Positions 1-11,096 of a stretch of 64,000 nt of DNA are shown in pieces. This DNA is from Antitrichia curtipendula (Eukaryota > Streptophyta > Bryopsida > Hypnales > Leucodontaceae). Under the pieces are notes generated by a model. That model saw only the letters and a program-made list of their open reading frames with translations, had not been told where the DNA came from and did no database searches. The DNA lies in contig OX579637.1 in NCBI GenBank assembly GCA_951230915.1, positions 33,480,001 to 33,544,000 of the forward strand, given 5' to 3'. The position numbers were made by a program, and so were the translations under genes. Position 1 is the first letter of the stretch, and each line of letters opens with the position of its first letter.

Positions 1-35
1 TATATCCGAAAAAACCTACCCGGGTCACAGTTACG

Positions 36-1529
36 ATGGCCAACACCATTTTCGGAGCAATGGAAGAAAGAGTAGTGCACTGGGGACGAATCATAGCACA
101 GGTGGTATCAAAGCTCGCAGACCATGTGTCCAAAAGTCGGTACAGCCCAATCAGCCCCTACCTCTTCCACATCTACCACCATGGGGACGTATTGACGTCG
201 GATGAGATGTTGGTGTACAACACCGGATTGGAGTTGGTCAAGTATGACCTTACGAATGAGCTGGAGAAGGACGAGCCGATGCCTAAGGAGGAAGAGGATC
301 CGGAAGAGAGAGCCTTGGAGCGGAAGAAGCCTAGGTGGAAGTTGACGCATCCGGATTCATGGGGGAAGCAACCTGAGACGGAACCACAGGAACCAAGCCC
401 AGTTCCGGAAGAGGAGAAGCCACCTCTTAGGGAATTCTTCGACATCGGGTTTGACTGGATGCATCAGGCTCGGAACCTGCACCACAAGGCCATCCAGTTC
501 ATGGAGGAGGTAGCGACGGAACTGAATGTGCCACCCGCAAAAATCATTGAGGAAATTAGACGGAGACCGAATCCGGAAGTCATCCGTCAAAAGGACGAAC
601 AGATCCGGACTTTGAAGAGGAGCCGGGAGGAGGCGGAAAGCCGGAGGAACTGGGCACAAGGAGAATTCAAGGCGGCACAGAGGAATGAGAGGGATGCCAT
701 GCAGATGGTCCGGAACCTCCATGCCCTGATCGAACAATCGGCGGATGTTGTGAATAAGGCGAGGCTCTATGACGCCCAATTGGTAGCAGGGGGACACGTG
801 GCCGGATCCAAGGTCGTCATGATCCTTATGGATTTCGAGGCCCGGATGCAGGAGGTACTCCAGGAGATGCAGACTCTGGTAGCACGAGTCGATCCGGATA
901 GGGCGATGGACTTCTTGACCTTTCCGGAAGCGGATCTCACCACCAATCCGTATCTCCAGACTCCGCCAAAGCCAGTCGTGGGGATTCCGGTCTTGTCTCA
1001 ACCAGGAGGATTGCAATCTCTGCTGAAGCCGCATGTGCAGCGGGGGTGGTTGACTCAGAGGACTTACTCCCCGACCAAAAATCAGGGAGATGATCAGGGC
1101 ATTCCGAAGTTGGGCGGAACTTCCACGCTGGCTCAAACTCAGACACCGGAGGAATTGAAGCAGATTAGGGGTAATCTGCTCAACCGGATCGGAGCTGTGG
1201 AGAATCCGACCAAGACACATCTGGACGACTTGATCCACATGCGGGAGGAAACTCCAACCAAGCCGCCATCGCTGAAGCCAGCCGACAAGCCAATCGACTT
1301 GGACTCACCAATCCAAGAGATGGAGATTCTCGAATCCGAGAAGGAGGACTTCGAGACGGAATCCACCACGGAGACAAATGAAGAGGAAGATTCGCCACCA
1401 AAGAAGCGGAAGATCCAGACTCAAGCGGCCGGAAAGCTCACACCGTTGCCAAAGACCAAGGCAAGGACATCTCTAGCACAGTCGGGGAGCAGCTCAAAGA
1501 AGCCAAAGAAAGTAGGGTTTAGAAGTTAA
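36..1529 (+). CDS. Hypothetical 497-aa protein, possibly transposon-encoded
   Basis: This is an uninterrupted 497-codon frame opening with ATGGCC. I do not recognise the family with certainty. Residues 1-75 look globular. Residues 75-130 are rich in E, P and K. Residues ~185-290 are charged and heptad-like, probably a coiled coil. The C-terminal 170 residues are low-complexity and acidic or Ser/Pro-rich, with two lysine-rich stretches (PPKKRKIQ, and KKPKK close to the C-terminus) that resemble nuclear localisation signals. No protease, reverse transcriptase, integrase or zinc-knuckle motif is visible. The coding DNA is unusually rich in CCGGA and GGA, like the non-coding DNA after it and unlike the AT-rich DNA beyond 2.54 kb. 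It may be an accessory ORF of a retroelement whose polymerase region lies left of the window, or a lone gene. A long antisense open frame beneath it is a codon-bias shadow. Confidence 0.55.
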   Translation: MANTIFGAMEERVVHWGRIIAQVVSKLADHVSKSRYSPISPYLFHIYHHGDVLTSDEMLVYNTGLELVKYDLTNELEKDEPMPKEEEDPEERALERKKPRWKLTHPDSWGKQPETEPQEPSPVPEEEKPPLREFFDIGFDWMHQARNLHHKAIQFMEEVATELNVPPAKIIEEIRRRPNPEVIRQKDEQIRTLKRSREEAESRRNWAQGEFKAAQRNERDAMQMVRNLHALIEQSADVVNKARLYDAQLVAGGHVAGSKVVMILMDFEARMQEVLQEMQTLVARVDPDRAMDFLTFPEADLTTNPYLQTPPKPVVGIPVLSQPGGLQSLLKPHVQRGWLTQRTYSPTKNQGDDQGIPKLGGTSTLAQTQTPEELKQIRGNLLNRIGAVENPTKTHLDDLIHMREETPTKPPSLKPADKPIDLDSPIQEMEILESEKEDFETESTTETNEEEDSPPKKRKIQTQAAGKLTPLPKTKARTSLAQSGSSSKKPKKVGFRS

Positions 1530-2540
1530 ATTTAGATTTTAGGTTTTCCGGAACGGATTTTCCATACGTGGGCCCGTTTTCGGAATTTAGGAATAACTTA
1601 CATTAGCATTCCGGATATCTCGGATGCTTCTGTGGTTGGTTAGCTTGACTTTTGGATGTCTTTTTCCCTTTTTGTTTTGGTTTTTAAATGGTGAGCAGGT
1701 CTGTTGCTCATTTAGTCCATCCTTATGCAATTTGAAGTTTCATTTCATTTTCCTTACCTTGATCTGAGCCACTAAGTGGACTTTCCATGTTCTAAGTATT
1801 CTTGGAGGATGTAGGCGGTGTGTTTGGGTGTTTTGAGAGTTGTGAGGAACCGGAAAGGAGGAATCCGGATTCCATGATTGTTTGGAGTGATACAGTAAGG
1901 GAGAATCTGTGACGGAGCTAGAACGGATCTGTAGGACTTGTGCACTTAGAATCTTTAAACTACTGGAACGGTAATTCGATTGGAGTGGTGAGGGTGAGGT
2001 TCCGGAACTAAAATTGGTTCCGTGCGAAGATAAGCAACCGCCACGGGGAAAACCCTTGCTTATTGGAAGATCTGCCAATTGCAGTGTCACCTACTTTCTC
2101 ATAGACTTTCTCTTGTGTTGAATCCAGATAGTTATGCATCTGTCGTTGTAGTGGAGAGGAGAGACCGGATTCTGTGTGACCTGCTTCCCGGATAGGCCAT
2201 CCGGAAAGTCGTGAGGAAACGGAAATCTACTTCATTGCAACATTTAGATCTGTCGAGTGTCTTGGGTTGTTTTGTAGGTGTTAGAGTGTGTGACTGATAA
2301 GTGGTGGAGTCCCTGCCCCTTTAAAGAGCAAAAGTGGACCCCCTGAAGGTAAAATAAGGATATAACAAACCAAGGGGTAATTGTATCCAGATTCCGAAAG
2401 AGGATGGATCCGGATTAGTATCTGGAAAGAAGTGAGTTCCGGATGAGGAAAAGAGAGGTTTTGGGTTCCCTTGGGGTGTTTGAGAGATAATCCGGACAAA
2501 TCCAAATTCATAGCAACATAGTAGAGTCCCTGGGACGATT
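1530..2540. other. CCGGA-rich non-coding flank of the 497-aa ORF
   Basis: No convincing gene is present. The stretch shares the frequent CCGGA/TCCGGAT motif with the upstream ORF, and composition changes abruptly to AT-rich DNA near 2,540. It could be the 3' UTR and LTR of a retroelement, but I could not define paired LTR ends because the other copy would lie outside the window. Confidence 0.4.
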
Positions 2541-3208
2541 TTCCATGTCATCTAACCACAATTGTGTGTTAAAGGTCCTTACACCTAGATTACACGTACG
2601 ACAATCATATTCAAAATCACATTGTGGTTCAAGGTCCAAACTAAAAAACTACAGACATTTATTTTTTTTGCGTAGGATCTTCAACAAAAACCTTGTCCTT
2701 TTTGAATTCTTCTTCCATTTTCTTTCATTTCTTTCCTAGAGTCTTTATTCTCTATCCACATTATCTCCAAGATCTACAAATTAATAAGTGAAATTGGCAT
2801 ATGCACCATACGTATTTACTCTTAGAATCTCCAACATACATTTGTTCATCTATTGTAAGGGTGCTTTGTTGTCTATCCAAACCTCATGTTCTCCTTTTAC
2901 ATCTTTCCTAGCTCTATTTACTTGAAGCCTTAAAATTTTGAACCCTAAATCCTAAACCCTAACAAAGGTTCTTCGACGTGACTATACCACCCTTTAGACT
3001 TCACACCTATCATTGTACAAAAAATCCCGTTGAGGTCCAAGATTTTGATGAGCCACTTTCACATTACCTTGGACCTTAATTAATGAGATAGTTCTCTCCA
3101 TAATTTTGAAGATTCTCCATGAAGATATGGAGGATCCTAAACCTAATATCAAACGTAGAAATATATAGCTAGTTATTAACTTATACTATTGTACCATATT
3201 TTAAAACT
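2541..3208. other. AT-rich spacer
   Basis: Apart from the telomere-like run, no gene, tandem repeat or element end was recognised here. Confidence 0.5.
2940..2963 (+). repeat. Short telomere-like CCCTAAA run (telo-box)
   Basis: Three degenerate copies of the plant telomere heptamer CCCTAAA lie head to tail. Such short runs also act as telo-box promoter elements in plants. No gene start could be tied to this one, so it is probably incidental. Confidence 0.45.
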
Positions 3209-3604
3209 TCACGCAATGATAGAGAATAAATCTAAATACAAGAAGAACATCAACATTATGAAAGGGATATTGTAAGGAACACAGATAGAAAGTGTGCACA
3301 CATTGACATCCATGAGCAAATTAAAAAATATGTGATGCTGGGGAGATTTAGTTGTTTTCTCCACAACTTTGATAACCTTCACGGGAGATTCCAAAGTTGT
3401 GACCTCCATAAGCGCATTGCTTGGAATGGATCTTCTTTCATCTTCAAGTCTTGCTTCTACTGACGGCAGAATGTTTTTTGATGGGGCCGATCCATTTGTT
3501 TGCTCATGTAAAATCTCATCTACTACAATGCAATTAATAGGCATGAGATCATGTTCTACTTGAGTTTCTAGAAAGGGGGGATAAAGGCACAATAAGAACA
3601 TCAA
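3209..3604 (-). pseudogene. 131-codon open frame, possible 3' exon of the GQHN-family gene
   Basis: A minus-strand frame of 131 codons with a protein-like central stretch (acidic, with VEARLEDERRS and SPVKVIKVVEK). It lies downstream, on the same strand, of the decayed GQHN-family gene and may be its last exon. I recognise no domain. The final ~30 residues are hydrophobic and AT-driven and may be read-through past a lost stop or splice site. Confidence 0.25.
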
Positions 3605-4652
3605 TTGGGCTTGCCATTCAAGAATATACGCAAAAGCAAAATGTAAGAAATGCCTATGTCAATTTTGCAAGTAATAGAATATACAATATAGAAATGATTT
3701 TCAAAATGAAGAACTCCATGGTTTAGTCCACTTCTAGTTTAGTATCATCAAAAAAATATTTTTCATCTATAAGAAAAACTACAACTATGCATGATATAAA
3801 TCATCTTGAGTCAAGTTAAACTACACAAATGACATCAACCTGCAGCTGCCTCTAAGTTCTGAGGGGGGACACCCAACTAGATTGTCTCCATTGACCCTTC
3901 AGCAACAACTATGGGGCTGCCTCAACAAGTTGCATTGCCGCCAACAAATTGGCCCTCCTAAGCAAATTCTTGATGGCCTCAAAATGGTTCTTTGATTTGA
4001 CTGTCACCTCAAAAAAGAACTACTGGAAATTCATCCATCCTCATATTTATCTTTGTATACATTGCAAGGTTTAAGGCCCGATCCTAAATCATGTCTGCAC
4101 GCAACTCTGCGATCTAGGCGTTGTAGTCTTCTCCTTCAAAAGTGGCTCTTTCCACTTCCTCTAGCGCATAGGCTGTGGTGATGTGTTTGACGACTACATC
4201 TAAATTGGTTTCATTTCATCTAGTTAGCCCAACAATGCAAACGATGTCTTCACACTCTACAAAAAATTGACTAGAGTATAATGCTCTTCTAGGACTTCGA
4301 CATCATAATCATCTTCATCTTTGTCAGAAGACAAATTGATGCTCTCTTGTTATGATGGACCTACTTGCAATGAAGGTATTTGTGGCAAGTCCCATGCAAA
4401 TTTCCACCTTTTTCTGGAGGACGAGGGCGTTGCAAAACTTCTAGGCTTTCAACTATGTACCACCTTGTCCACAAAGTAACCCCCGAGAAAGAAATTATTC
4501 TTGTCCAACAACTTCCCTAGTTCAATGGTTACCATCCAAGGATCAGACCTGTCCGAGGTCCTGATTGTGTAGACGTTAAGCCCAAGCATCTATACAAGCA
4601 AATGAAAGGCAAATAATATAAGAAGGTCAACAACAAGCATTTTTTTTACTGA

Positions 4653-4833
4653 TTTGACCTAATTAGATAAGAAATTTAATTTCAATTAAAGTAAACTAAA
4701 GCAAAGGGCCTCAAGAAAATGAAACTACCATCCATTCAGGTCAAACTGACCTAAAATAAAATCAAAGACAAAGAATGACGATAACTTAATCCTCACTTTC
4801 AAACATGTACAATCTAGTCAACTCAACCTAAAA
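4653..4833. repeat. Palindromic AGGTCA-type repeats, cluster 1
   Basis: Three copies of the GGTCAA...TTGACC-type motif occur here: TTTGACCTAATTA at 4653, CAGGTCAAACTGACCTAAAA at 4737, and a weaker TAGTCAACTCAACCTAAAA at 4815. They lie between coding-like pieces of the decayed gene, probably in introns. Confidence 0.55.
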
Positions 4834-6216
4834 CAGCCTCACCGTCACTACGCAGGTGAACTTAGCTCCTGCAAATAAAGACATGACACCCCTCCTACCA
4901 ACTAGATACCGCCTCAAGATGTTTAATTGAAACTCCATCCACAATTCCATAGTCTGTTTTAATTCAAAATCCAAGCTCATTATAAGCCTTTGCTTTATTG
5001 AACACATCAGTGCCTAGTACACAAGACACTGGTTTACACTAGCTGATGGTGGTTTTCTCAAGTGCTGCAAGAAGGTCAAATACACCTTCTCTACCGCCTT
5101 ACTATTATTTGTAGAGTAATCTCCCATTTGCTTAGTTTTAAGGGTAAATAATCCGCATAGTCCATCTTGTAAGTCTTCATAACTTCATTGCTCTATATGC
5201 AGTGCAAAGCTTGAGTCTACTCTACAAGATCTGAGCAAATTAACAACCGTATCAAAATTTCTTTAAGCATAGGTTTTTTTTTTCTTGGAAAGACTTCATG
5301 AAGGTGAAGAAATATGACATGAGAGGAGTGCATTGCACCCTATTTAGCACCACATGAGTGTATCAAAAGTCCTAAATCTTGAATTTGATCCCTTTCAAAG
5401 TATTCTCTATCCATGCTTTAGTTGGCCAATTTACATGGTTGTCCTTGTTGATGTCATATGGACGATTATATGCCATTGAAGTGGGCTTTGCAAAGAATTG
5501 TCTTTGTTGCAAGAAGACCTTGAAGAACTTAGCCGCATACGGAGACATCTCTTTGGCCTTCTTATTCTTGGACTTCATGTGCTTGTCTTCTTTCCAACAA
5601 TCATCCAAGGGTTGCTCAATAGTACATTTATTGTGGCGCTCGCTATAGAGTGGTTCCTTTTGAACTTCCTCCACTTTTCAACATTGATTTTGTTGAAGGC
5701 ATTTAGCAACCCCAAATTTGGTTCTATGCTATTGAGCTCCTTCTTCACAAGATACTTTCTCTTCCATTGCTCCACCTACTCCTTGCACGTGTAGCAACTC
5801 TTCAAGATGGACAAAGTGTACTTTGTCGTGACCTTCAAGTATTTGTGCTTTTGTTTCTCTTTCTTTTGGAAGAGAATATACTTAGCCAACTTGCTCATAT
5901 TGTCATATGAAAGGTCCCAAGCCACTTAACGTATTCATGCATAAGATTTTCAGAATCCATTTTCTATCCAATTCTTTCATTGAATTTTATAAGCGTGCCG
6001 ATGTTGATAAGCTCTCTATGAGCGTTACTAGAAATGACCTTGCTCTAGAAGTTGAAGACAAGTTGAAGCGCGGTGATAATTTTTAGCTTGTTTCTTATTT
6101 GTAGCTTGTCCTCAATGTCCTTTGTTCTAGAAATCTTTTGCGACTTCATGACGTCTAGCATAGTAAATTTTTTGATCATGGTCTTCAAAATTTCTTGCAT
6201 TAAGCAAACAAACAAG

Positions 6217-6302
6217 TTTAGGTCGACCTAACCTAAAATGAAGATTAACATTGACAGTTTATCAGTAGAATTCAAATGCCTTAGATTGACTCAACCAAAA
6301 TA
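6217..6302. repeat. Palindromic AGGTCA-type repeats, cluster 2
   Basis: TTTAGGTCGACCTAACCTAAA at 6217 and TTAGATTGACTCAACCAAAA at 6281 sit inside what reads as an intron of the minus-strand GQHN-family pseudogene. Confidence 0.55.
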
Positions 6303-7450
6303 GCTTATTTAGAATTTTGCTTTGTTGACCTTGTTCTTTACATTTTGTCACGTATACTAATTGGAATGGCTTCTTTTAAGTTCCTCGGCCTCACCATATG
6401 TTCCCACCTAATTTTGGCCTTGAAGATGTTTGTAGACTTCAACGGCTTCATAGCAATGAAGTGGTTAACACGGTTATAGTACGCAGAGATTGCCCTCAAT
6501 TTTTTGGTGTCCTTTGACCAGACAACGTAACAGTTCTATTATTGAAAGTACTTCAAAATTGATTCATCCATTCTCATTTCCACCATCATTTTGCTAGCTC
6601 TAATGTTGTGCTGGCCATTAATCAAGTAGAATTTGCCCTTATTGTTTACATCCCATGATTTTGGTGTGGGCTTCTCATCAAAGTCTTTGGGCATCACGTA
6701 GAATGTTTGCTTGGTTGTCTTTTCAAGCATGTAAACGTAATAGTACAACATGTTGATTGCTAGCCAATCCTCGTGACTTCTTATGTTCATGTCAAGAGGC
6801 GCTGCAATTAACAAAATTGGGATAAACTTCTTTTCCTCAATTTGAAACAAGTAGGTGTCTATGCATGTTGTCTAATAGTTCTTGTAAGCTTCTACCAATT
6901 TTTTATAATCATGTTTGCACATTGCGTCATGTGCCTTCAGAATATCAATGACAACAACAGCAAAACTATGTTCTCCTACAATTAAGGCATCCAGATTGCG
7001 CTCTTGCCCTTTCTCAGTAGGCAGACATGCCAAATTACTTTTCCTTGCTCTACTTGGAGGGATCTGATTTTGAATATTTTTTCTTGTCTCCCGACTTTGC
7101 TATGTTCTAGAGGGTGCCCACTGAACCATACCCCTCTCTTCTTTGATTTGCTATGCGATTGATTTGGGAGTCATGTCCTTCTTTTGAATGTCCAACTTTG
7201 CCTTCAAGATTGCAAAGTCCATGAACATCTTCCACAATCAATTGTACAAGGTTTTTCCAGTGAATGTCTTACTAGTAATTTATGTTTAGAAGAATTTATT
7301 GTCTATCTTCTTCTTCAACTCTTGAATCTCATCTTTATACTCTATAGATGCCAAAGTTTCTAGGAAACAACGTGATGTTAAATGTGATTTTTGCCTAGTC
7401 AAAGATGAAGGTGAAGTAGTATTGGTCTTTTTTTTGCACACCATTCTACT

Positions 7451-10400
7451 TGGTTACTCAATGGACTTCAACTATGCTCCTTGTGTCTTGAGCAATGTTT
7501 TTGATCTTCTCATAAAAAAAGACAGAGTAGTAGGGATCATTAAGGATGTAACTATAAGAAAAGCAAATGATATTCTTAAAGGGCATCATCCATAGACTCT
7601 AGTACTGAATCTTCTCAAGGTTTTGGAATTTCCAGTACTCCCTTTTTTTTTTCTATGTTATTGCCCTCATCTTCTTCTCTTTTGCATTGGAATTGATTGA
7701 AAAAGACCTCAAGTTCTGGAACATGCTTCTCCATTTTGCATGTACATTGCTCTTGTAAACTGAGTTTAGGTCAAGTCAACCTAATCTTCTAATTATATTT
7801 AGACTTTGCCACAAAGTATTTAGTGACCACACAAAAATTTGTTCTCAATCTATTCAAAAATATTAACAAGGCATTTGTCATTTTTTCTATGTCAATTTAG
7901 ATCATGCCTACCCAACTGGAGAATTACATGATACATTTCAGCTAGAGAGAATATGCTACGTACAACTCTTGAGATTAGTCTTTGGCTTTTAGCCTAGAGT
8001 GATTGTATTTTGGAATTTAGGTCAAGTTGACCTTAATTGACATCTAACAATTGCAAAGAGGATTCTATTTCGATGCACATCTATTATTGAATCAAGGTAC
8101 ATTATTCAACTAGTGTTCAGAAAAAAACATATTTGACAAGATAACTAGGCTGCAATTAACTCTCAATTATAGTTTGGTTGAAGGCATATCTAGGTCCATG
8201 TTATGTTGACCCATTTTCTCAAGCTTCCTCTTATGACATCGAAGCATTGTATGGTATGTTTACTTTAGTGGATATGACAATTTCAAGTTGACTTAGCTTG
8301 AAGTAACACATTGTTGGTGGGTTTATACAAACCATTTTAGGTTGACTTCAGCTGAAATTGTGGTTTTTATATATGTTTAGCTTTAATTGTCTTTTCTTTT
8401 TGTGGTTTTATACAAGCCATTTCAGATTGTGTATAGTCTTTTGGCTTTATGCTTTTAATGCATGTTATTTTCATTATCTTTATAGAAATGTTTTCAAAGG
8501 CTTAGCTATAATGCAATTGAAGCATTGTTTGGTATGATTAATGACTATGGTATATATGATAATTCATGTTGAGTTGATATAAAATAACACATGTTATTTT
8601 TGGTTAGGTCAAACTAATATAATATTTGTTATTATAGATCATGACAACCTAAAAATAAATGTTATTTTAGGTTGATCTAACCTAATATATGATTTTTATA
8701 AGATTAGGATTTAGGATTGTCCACCTAAATTAACACGACTCAATCAAAAGCGCATCCAACCAAAATTGCCTTTGACCTTAATTATTGTCTTCGTTGTTGG
8801 ACATGGATAGGAACTGTATTTCAAAGTTCCATGAGAACGATAAAAAATTATCATATCAATGAGACAATTGAGATCCAACAACTCAACCTTGCTACAAATT
8901 TAAAGAATTTACAATCCTTATCAAGTTGCAAATTTGAAACTGGAATTATAGTTAGGGGATCTTAACACCAGAGAATAACACAATTGAACTTATCATTCAT
9001 TCAAGAATCCAATGTGGAAATGATCAACAAAATGAACATCTATGCGAAAACATACCAATCAAATATTTCAAAACCAACTATTAGAATTTACTATTGCTAT
9101 GAACAAATTGAAAGTTATTGCACAACACATTAACATTGTAATAAACCAAATTGATGCCTTAAACCAAAAATTGGTAAAGAATGCCATCAATTCCATTTGC
9201 ACAATGGACCCTTATACAAATTCAAAAACTCCTAGACACTGAGTACAACTTGGCACACTATAAAACTCAAAACCAATACATGGAAATTGAAAGTACGTTT
9301 GAATTTTTTTAAATCCTAAACTAACATTCAATTTCAAACACAATACTAAGAAAAAAATCAAGCAACATCTTGTCTTTATACATTAGGAAAAACAAGCAAA
9401 CACAACAGGCAAACACATCACATGAGAAGCAATTACAATAGAAATCCACAAATGCACTCAACTGAGATTTTTTTTTATCTAGGCCCAAAAATCACCAATA
9501 ATTTTGCCACAATTTCTCCCAAACCACAAGTTACCAAACACAAAACGTGCTTCTGAAATTGAAGCTTAGTAAAATAATTCTCAGAGTTTTTCAAATGTAT
9601 CAAGTTCAAAAAATGCCTTCATTGAAACAGATTCCATTCAATGAAACAAGAAGAAAAAAGTCCATTACATAAATTGACCAAAATAAGAATAAGCTCACCT
9701 TATAGAAAAAGTAATTTTATTGAGAACCAAAGACAATTCTTTCTACTTGAGCTATTGCCGAAAAATCTTTGCAAGAAAACCACTCACACGCTTGCAAGGA
9801 AACCCATGCACAACACTCAACAACCCCTATGCAAGACACACACCGCTCTATTTGAACACCAACAGCATATTGAAGTTGCTCATCCAACTTCACGCTTCTA
9901 AGTACCATAGACTCTGTTATCGAAAAGAAAAATGCCAAGCAAGAACACAAAAACTTCATGCACAAAACAAAAAGAGACGCTGTAAGGGCCAAACGCCAAA
10001 CTCTAATTCAAATTGATCGGTTGCATATACTTGGCCAAGAAACGGGTTATTGTATACAAAAGCTCTTACAAAGCAGATGCTCCAAAGCTCTTATAAAGCA
10101 AAAAACTTTCTTTTTCTAAACACCACATGAAGAAAAGAAAAACTGACAAGCTGGAGTATGACAACCTGTATGTAAAAAACACGGAGAGAAGAAAGTGACG
10201 AGCATCAAATCCTAACATAAACCTGACCACTGTTTCTTGCTTCCTACATGTGGCCCAAACCCTAGTAAATCTTATCTGGACATCATACCTGACCCAGAAC
10301 TTGCTAATCCTTTTCAAAACCTCATACCCAATCTTGTATTGATACCTAGGACCTCCAAGCATATCCATCCATTTATACATGGATCTAAGACCAATATCAT

Positions 10401-10500
10401 GTGCGTTGAAGTATATTTGGGCTTTTTTTTATTGATACCTGGTCCTATCCAATTATACCTCAACTCTACTACACATACTAATCTTGTAGAATGCCATTAG
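7451..10500. other. AT-rich spacer
   Basis: Apart from palindrome cluster 3, I see only short chance open frames (60-100 codons, no recognisable motif). A phrase resembling ATTGATACCT-GGACCT occurs twice near 10,340 and 10,431. Nothing else is supported. Confidence 0.4.
7765..8688. repeat. Palindromic AGGTCA-type repeats, cluster 3
   Basis: Clear copies lie at 7765 (TTTAGGTCAAGTCAACCTAA), 8016 (TTTAGGTCAAGTTGACCTTA), 8334 (half-site TTTTAGGTTGACTT) and 8664 (TTTTAGGTTGATCTAACCTA). Further half-sites occur near 8193, 8285 and 8603. The core is a 7-bp inverted repeat about one central base. No ORF covers them. Confidence 0.6.
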
Positions 10501-10816
10501 ATGGTTTTGGGGGGGACTGGAGGGCCGTTTCGGGCCTGTTCCCGGCGTTGTTCTCCCGGCAGCAAAAGAACGGCCGCTGTCAGAAAAAAAAAATTTAAAA
10601 ATTAAAAAAAAAAAAAAAAAAAACTCTCTAAAAACTTAAAGTGGAAAAACAAGATGAACAATTTTTTTTTTTTTTTTTTTTGAAAAAAAATAATTTTTTT
10701 GTATGACGTGGCAGTCGCTGTGCCATGTCACGCAGCTGCTGCGGCGCAGTTCGAGACAGTTTCGGAGTCTGGGAACCCTGGGGAACTCGCAGCCCTCCAC
10801 AGGGGCTGAAAAACAT
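10501..10816. mobile_element. MITE-like 316-bp hairpin element with GC-rich ends
   Basis: A GC-rich island at both ends flanks an A-tract/T-tract core. Left end and inverted right end align without gaps over 25 bp with about 16 matches (ATGGTTTTGG...CTGGAGGGC against ATGTTTTTCAG...TGTGGAGGGC). Inside, a long A-run faces a long T-run, so the unit can fold back on itself. It has no coding capacity and stands out sharply from AT-rich surroundings. No target-site duplication was found, so the exact ends and superfamily are uncertain. Confidence 0.4.
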
Positions 10817-11096
10817 GTAATGCATAGTTTCATCTTTAAATTTATGTGGTGAAATAAATCTTTTAACCTTAACCCTCACCTAAAAACAATGCTGAGGACA
10901 GTTTTAGGGCGATGAATGACCAAAAATCTGTCAATGTAGGACAAAAGTGCAACTATTCATCCTCCAAGTATTAATTGAAAAGAGAAGGTCTTTTACATTA
11001 GGCTTACATTCAATGAGTATTTTTTCATTTTTTTATGTCTATGATTTACACTGTAGCAAAAAGGATGATTTCTATAATACAAGGCTCAGCACTTAA

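Larger units (their letters stand above)
3850..7450 (-). pseudogene. Decayed multi-exon gene of a repetitive family with a GQHN motif
   Basis: Read on the minus strand, coding-like segments follow one another with scattered stops and frameshifts. Around 7,230-7,060 comes a charged segment (FMDFAILKAKLDIQKKDM). From 7,060 to 6,540 a frame of ~170 codons has one in-frame stop and contains LDALIVGEHSF, LLIAAPLDMN, FYVMPKDFDEKPTPKSW and FYLINGQHNIRASKMM. From 6,535 to 6,390 comes YVVWSKDTKKLRAISAYYNRVNHF. A probable intron covers ~6,380-6,200, and a Lys-rich tail exon lies at 5,775-5,372. More coding-like remnants extend to ~3,850 (LEEVERATFEGEDYNA). The block PLDMNIRSHEDW-INGQHN resembles repetitive proteins of plant genomes. 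The GQH core recalls DGQHR/ParB-like folds, but that comparison is speculative. Too many stops remain for a functional product. I cannot name the family. Confidence 0.5.

Noticed and set aside
357..1238. 293-codon minus-strand open frame
   Set aside because: It lies wholly opposite the 497-aa ORF, has no motif, and is explained by CCGGA-rich codon use. The plus-strand protein has the more natural composition.
1..2540. LTR pair around the 497-aa ORF
   Set aside because: No second copy of any candidate LTR lies in the window, so LTR boundaries cannot be supported.
9641..10016. Overlapping open frames of 86-98 codons on both strands
   Set aside because: No motif, overlapping in three frames, composition typical of the surrounding spacer.
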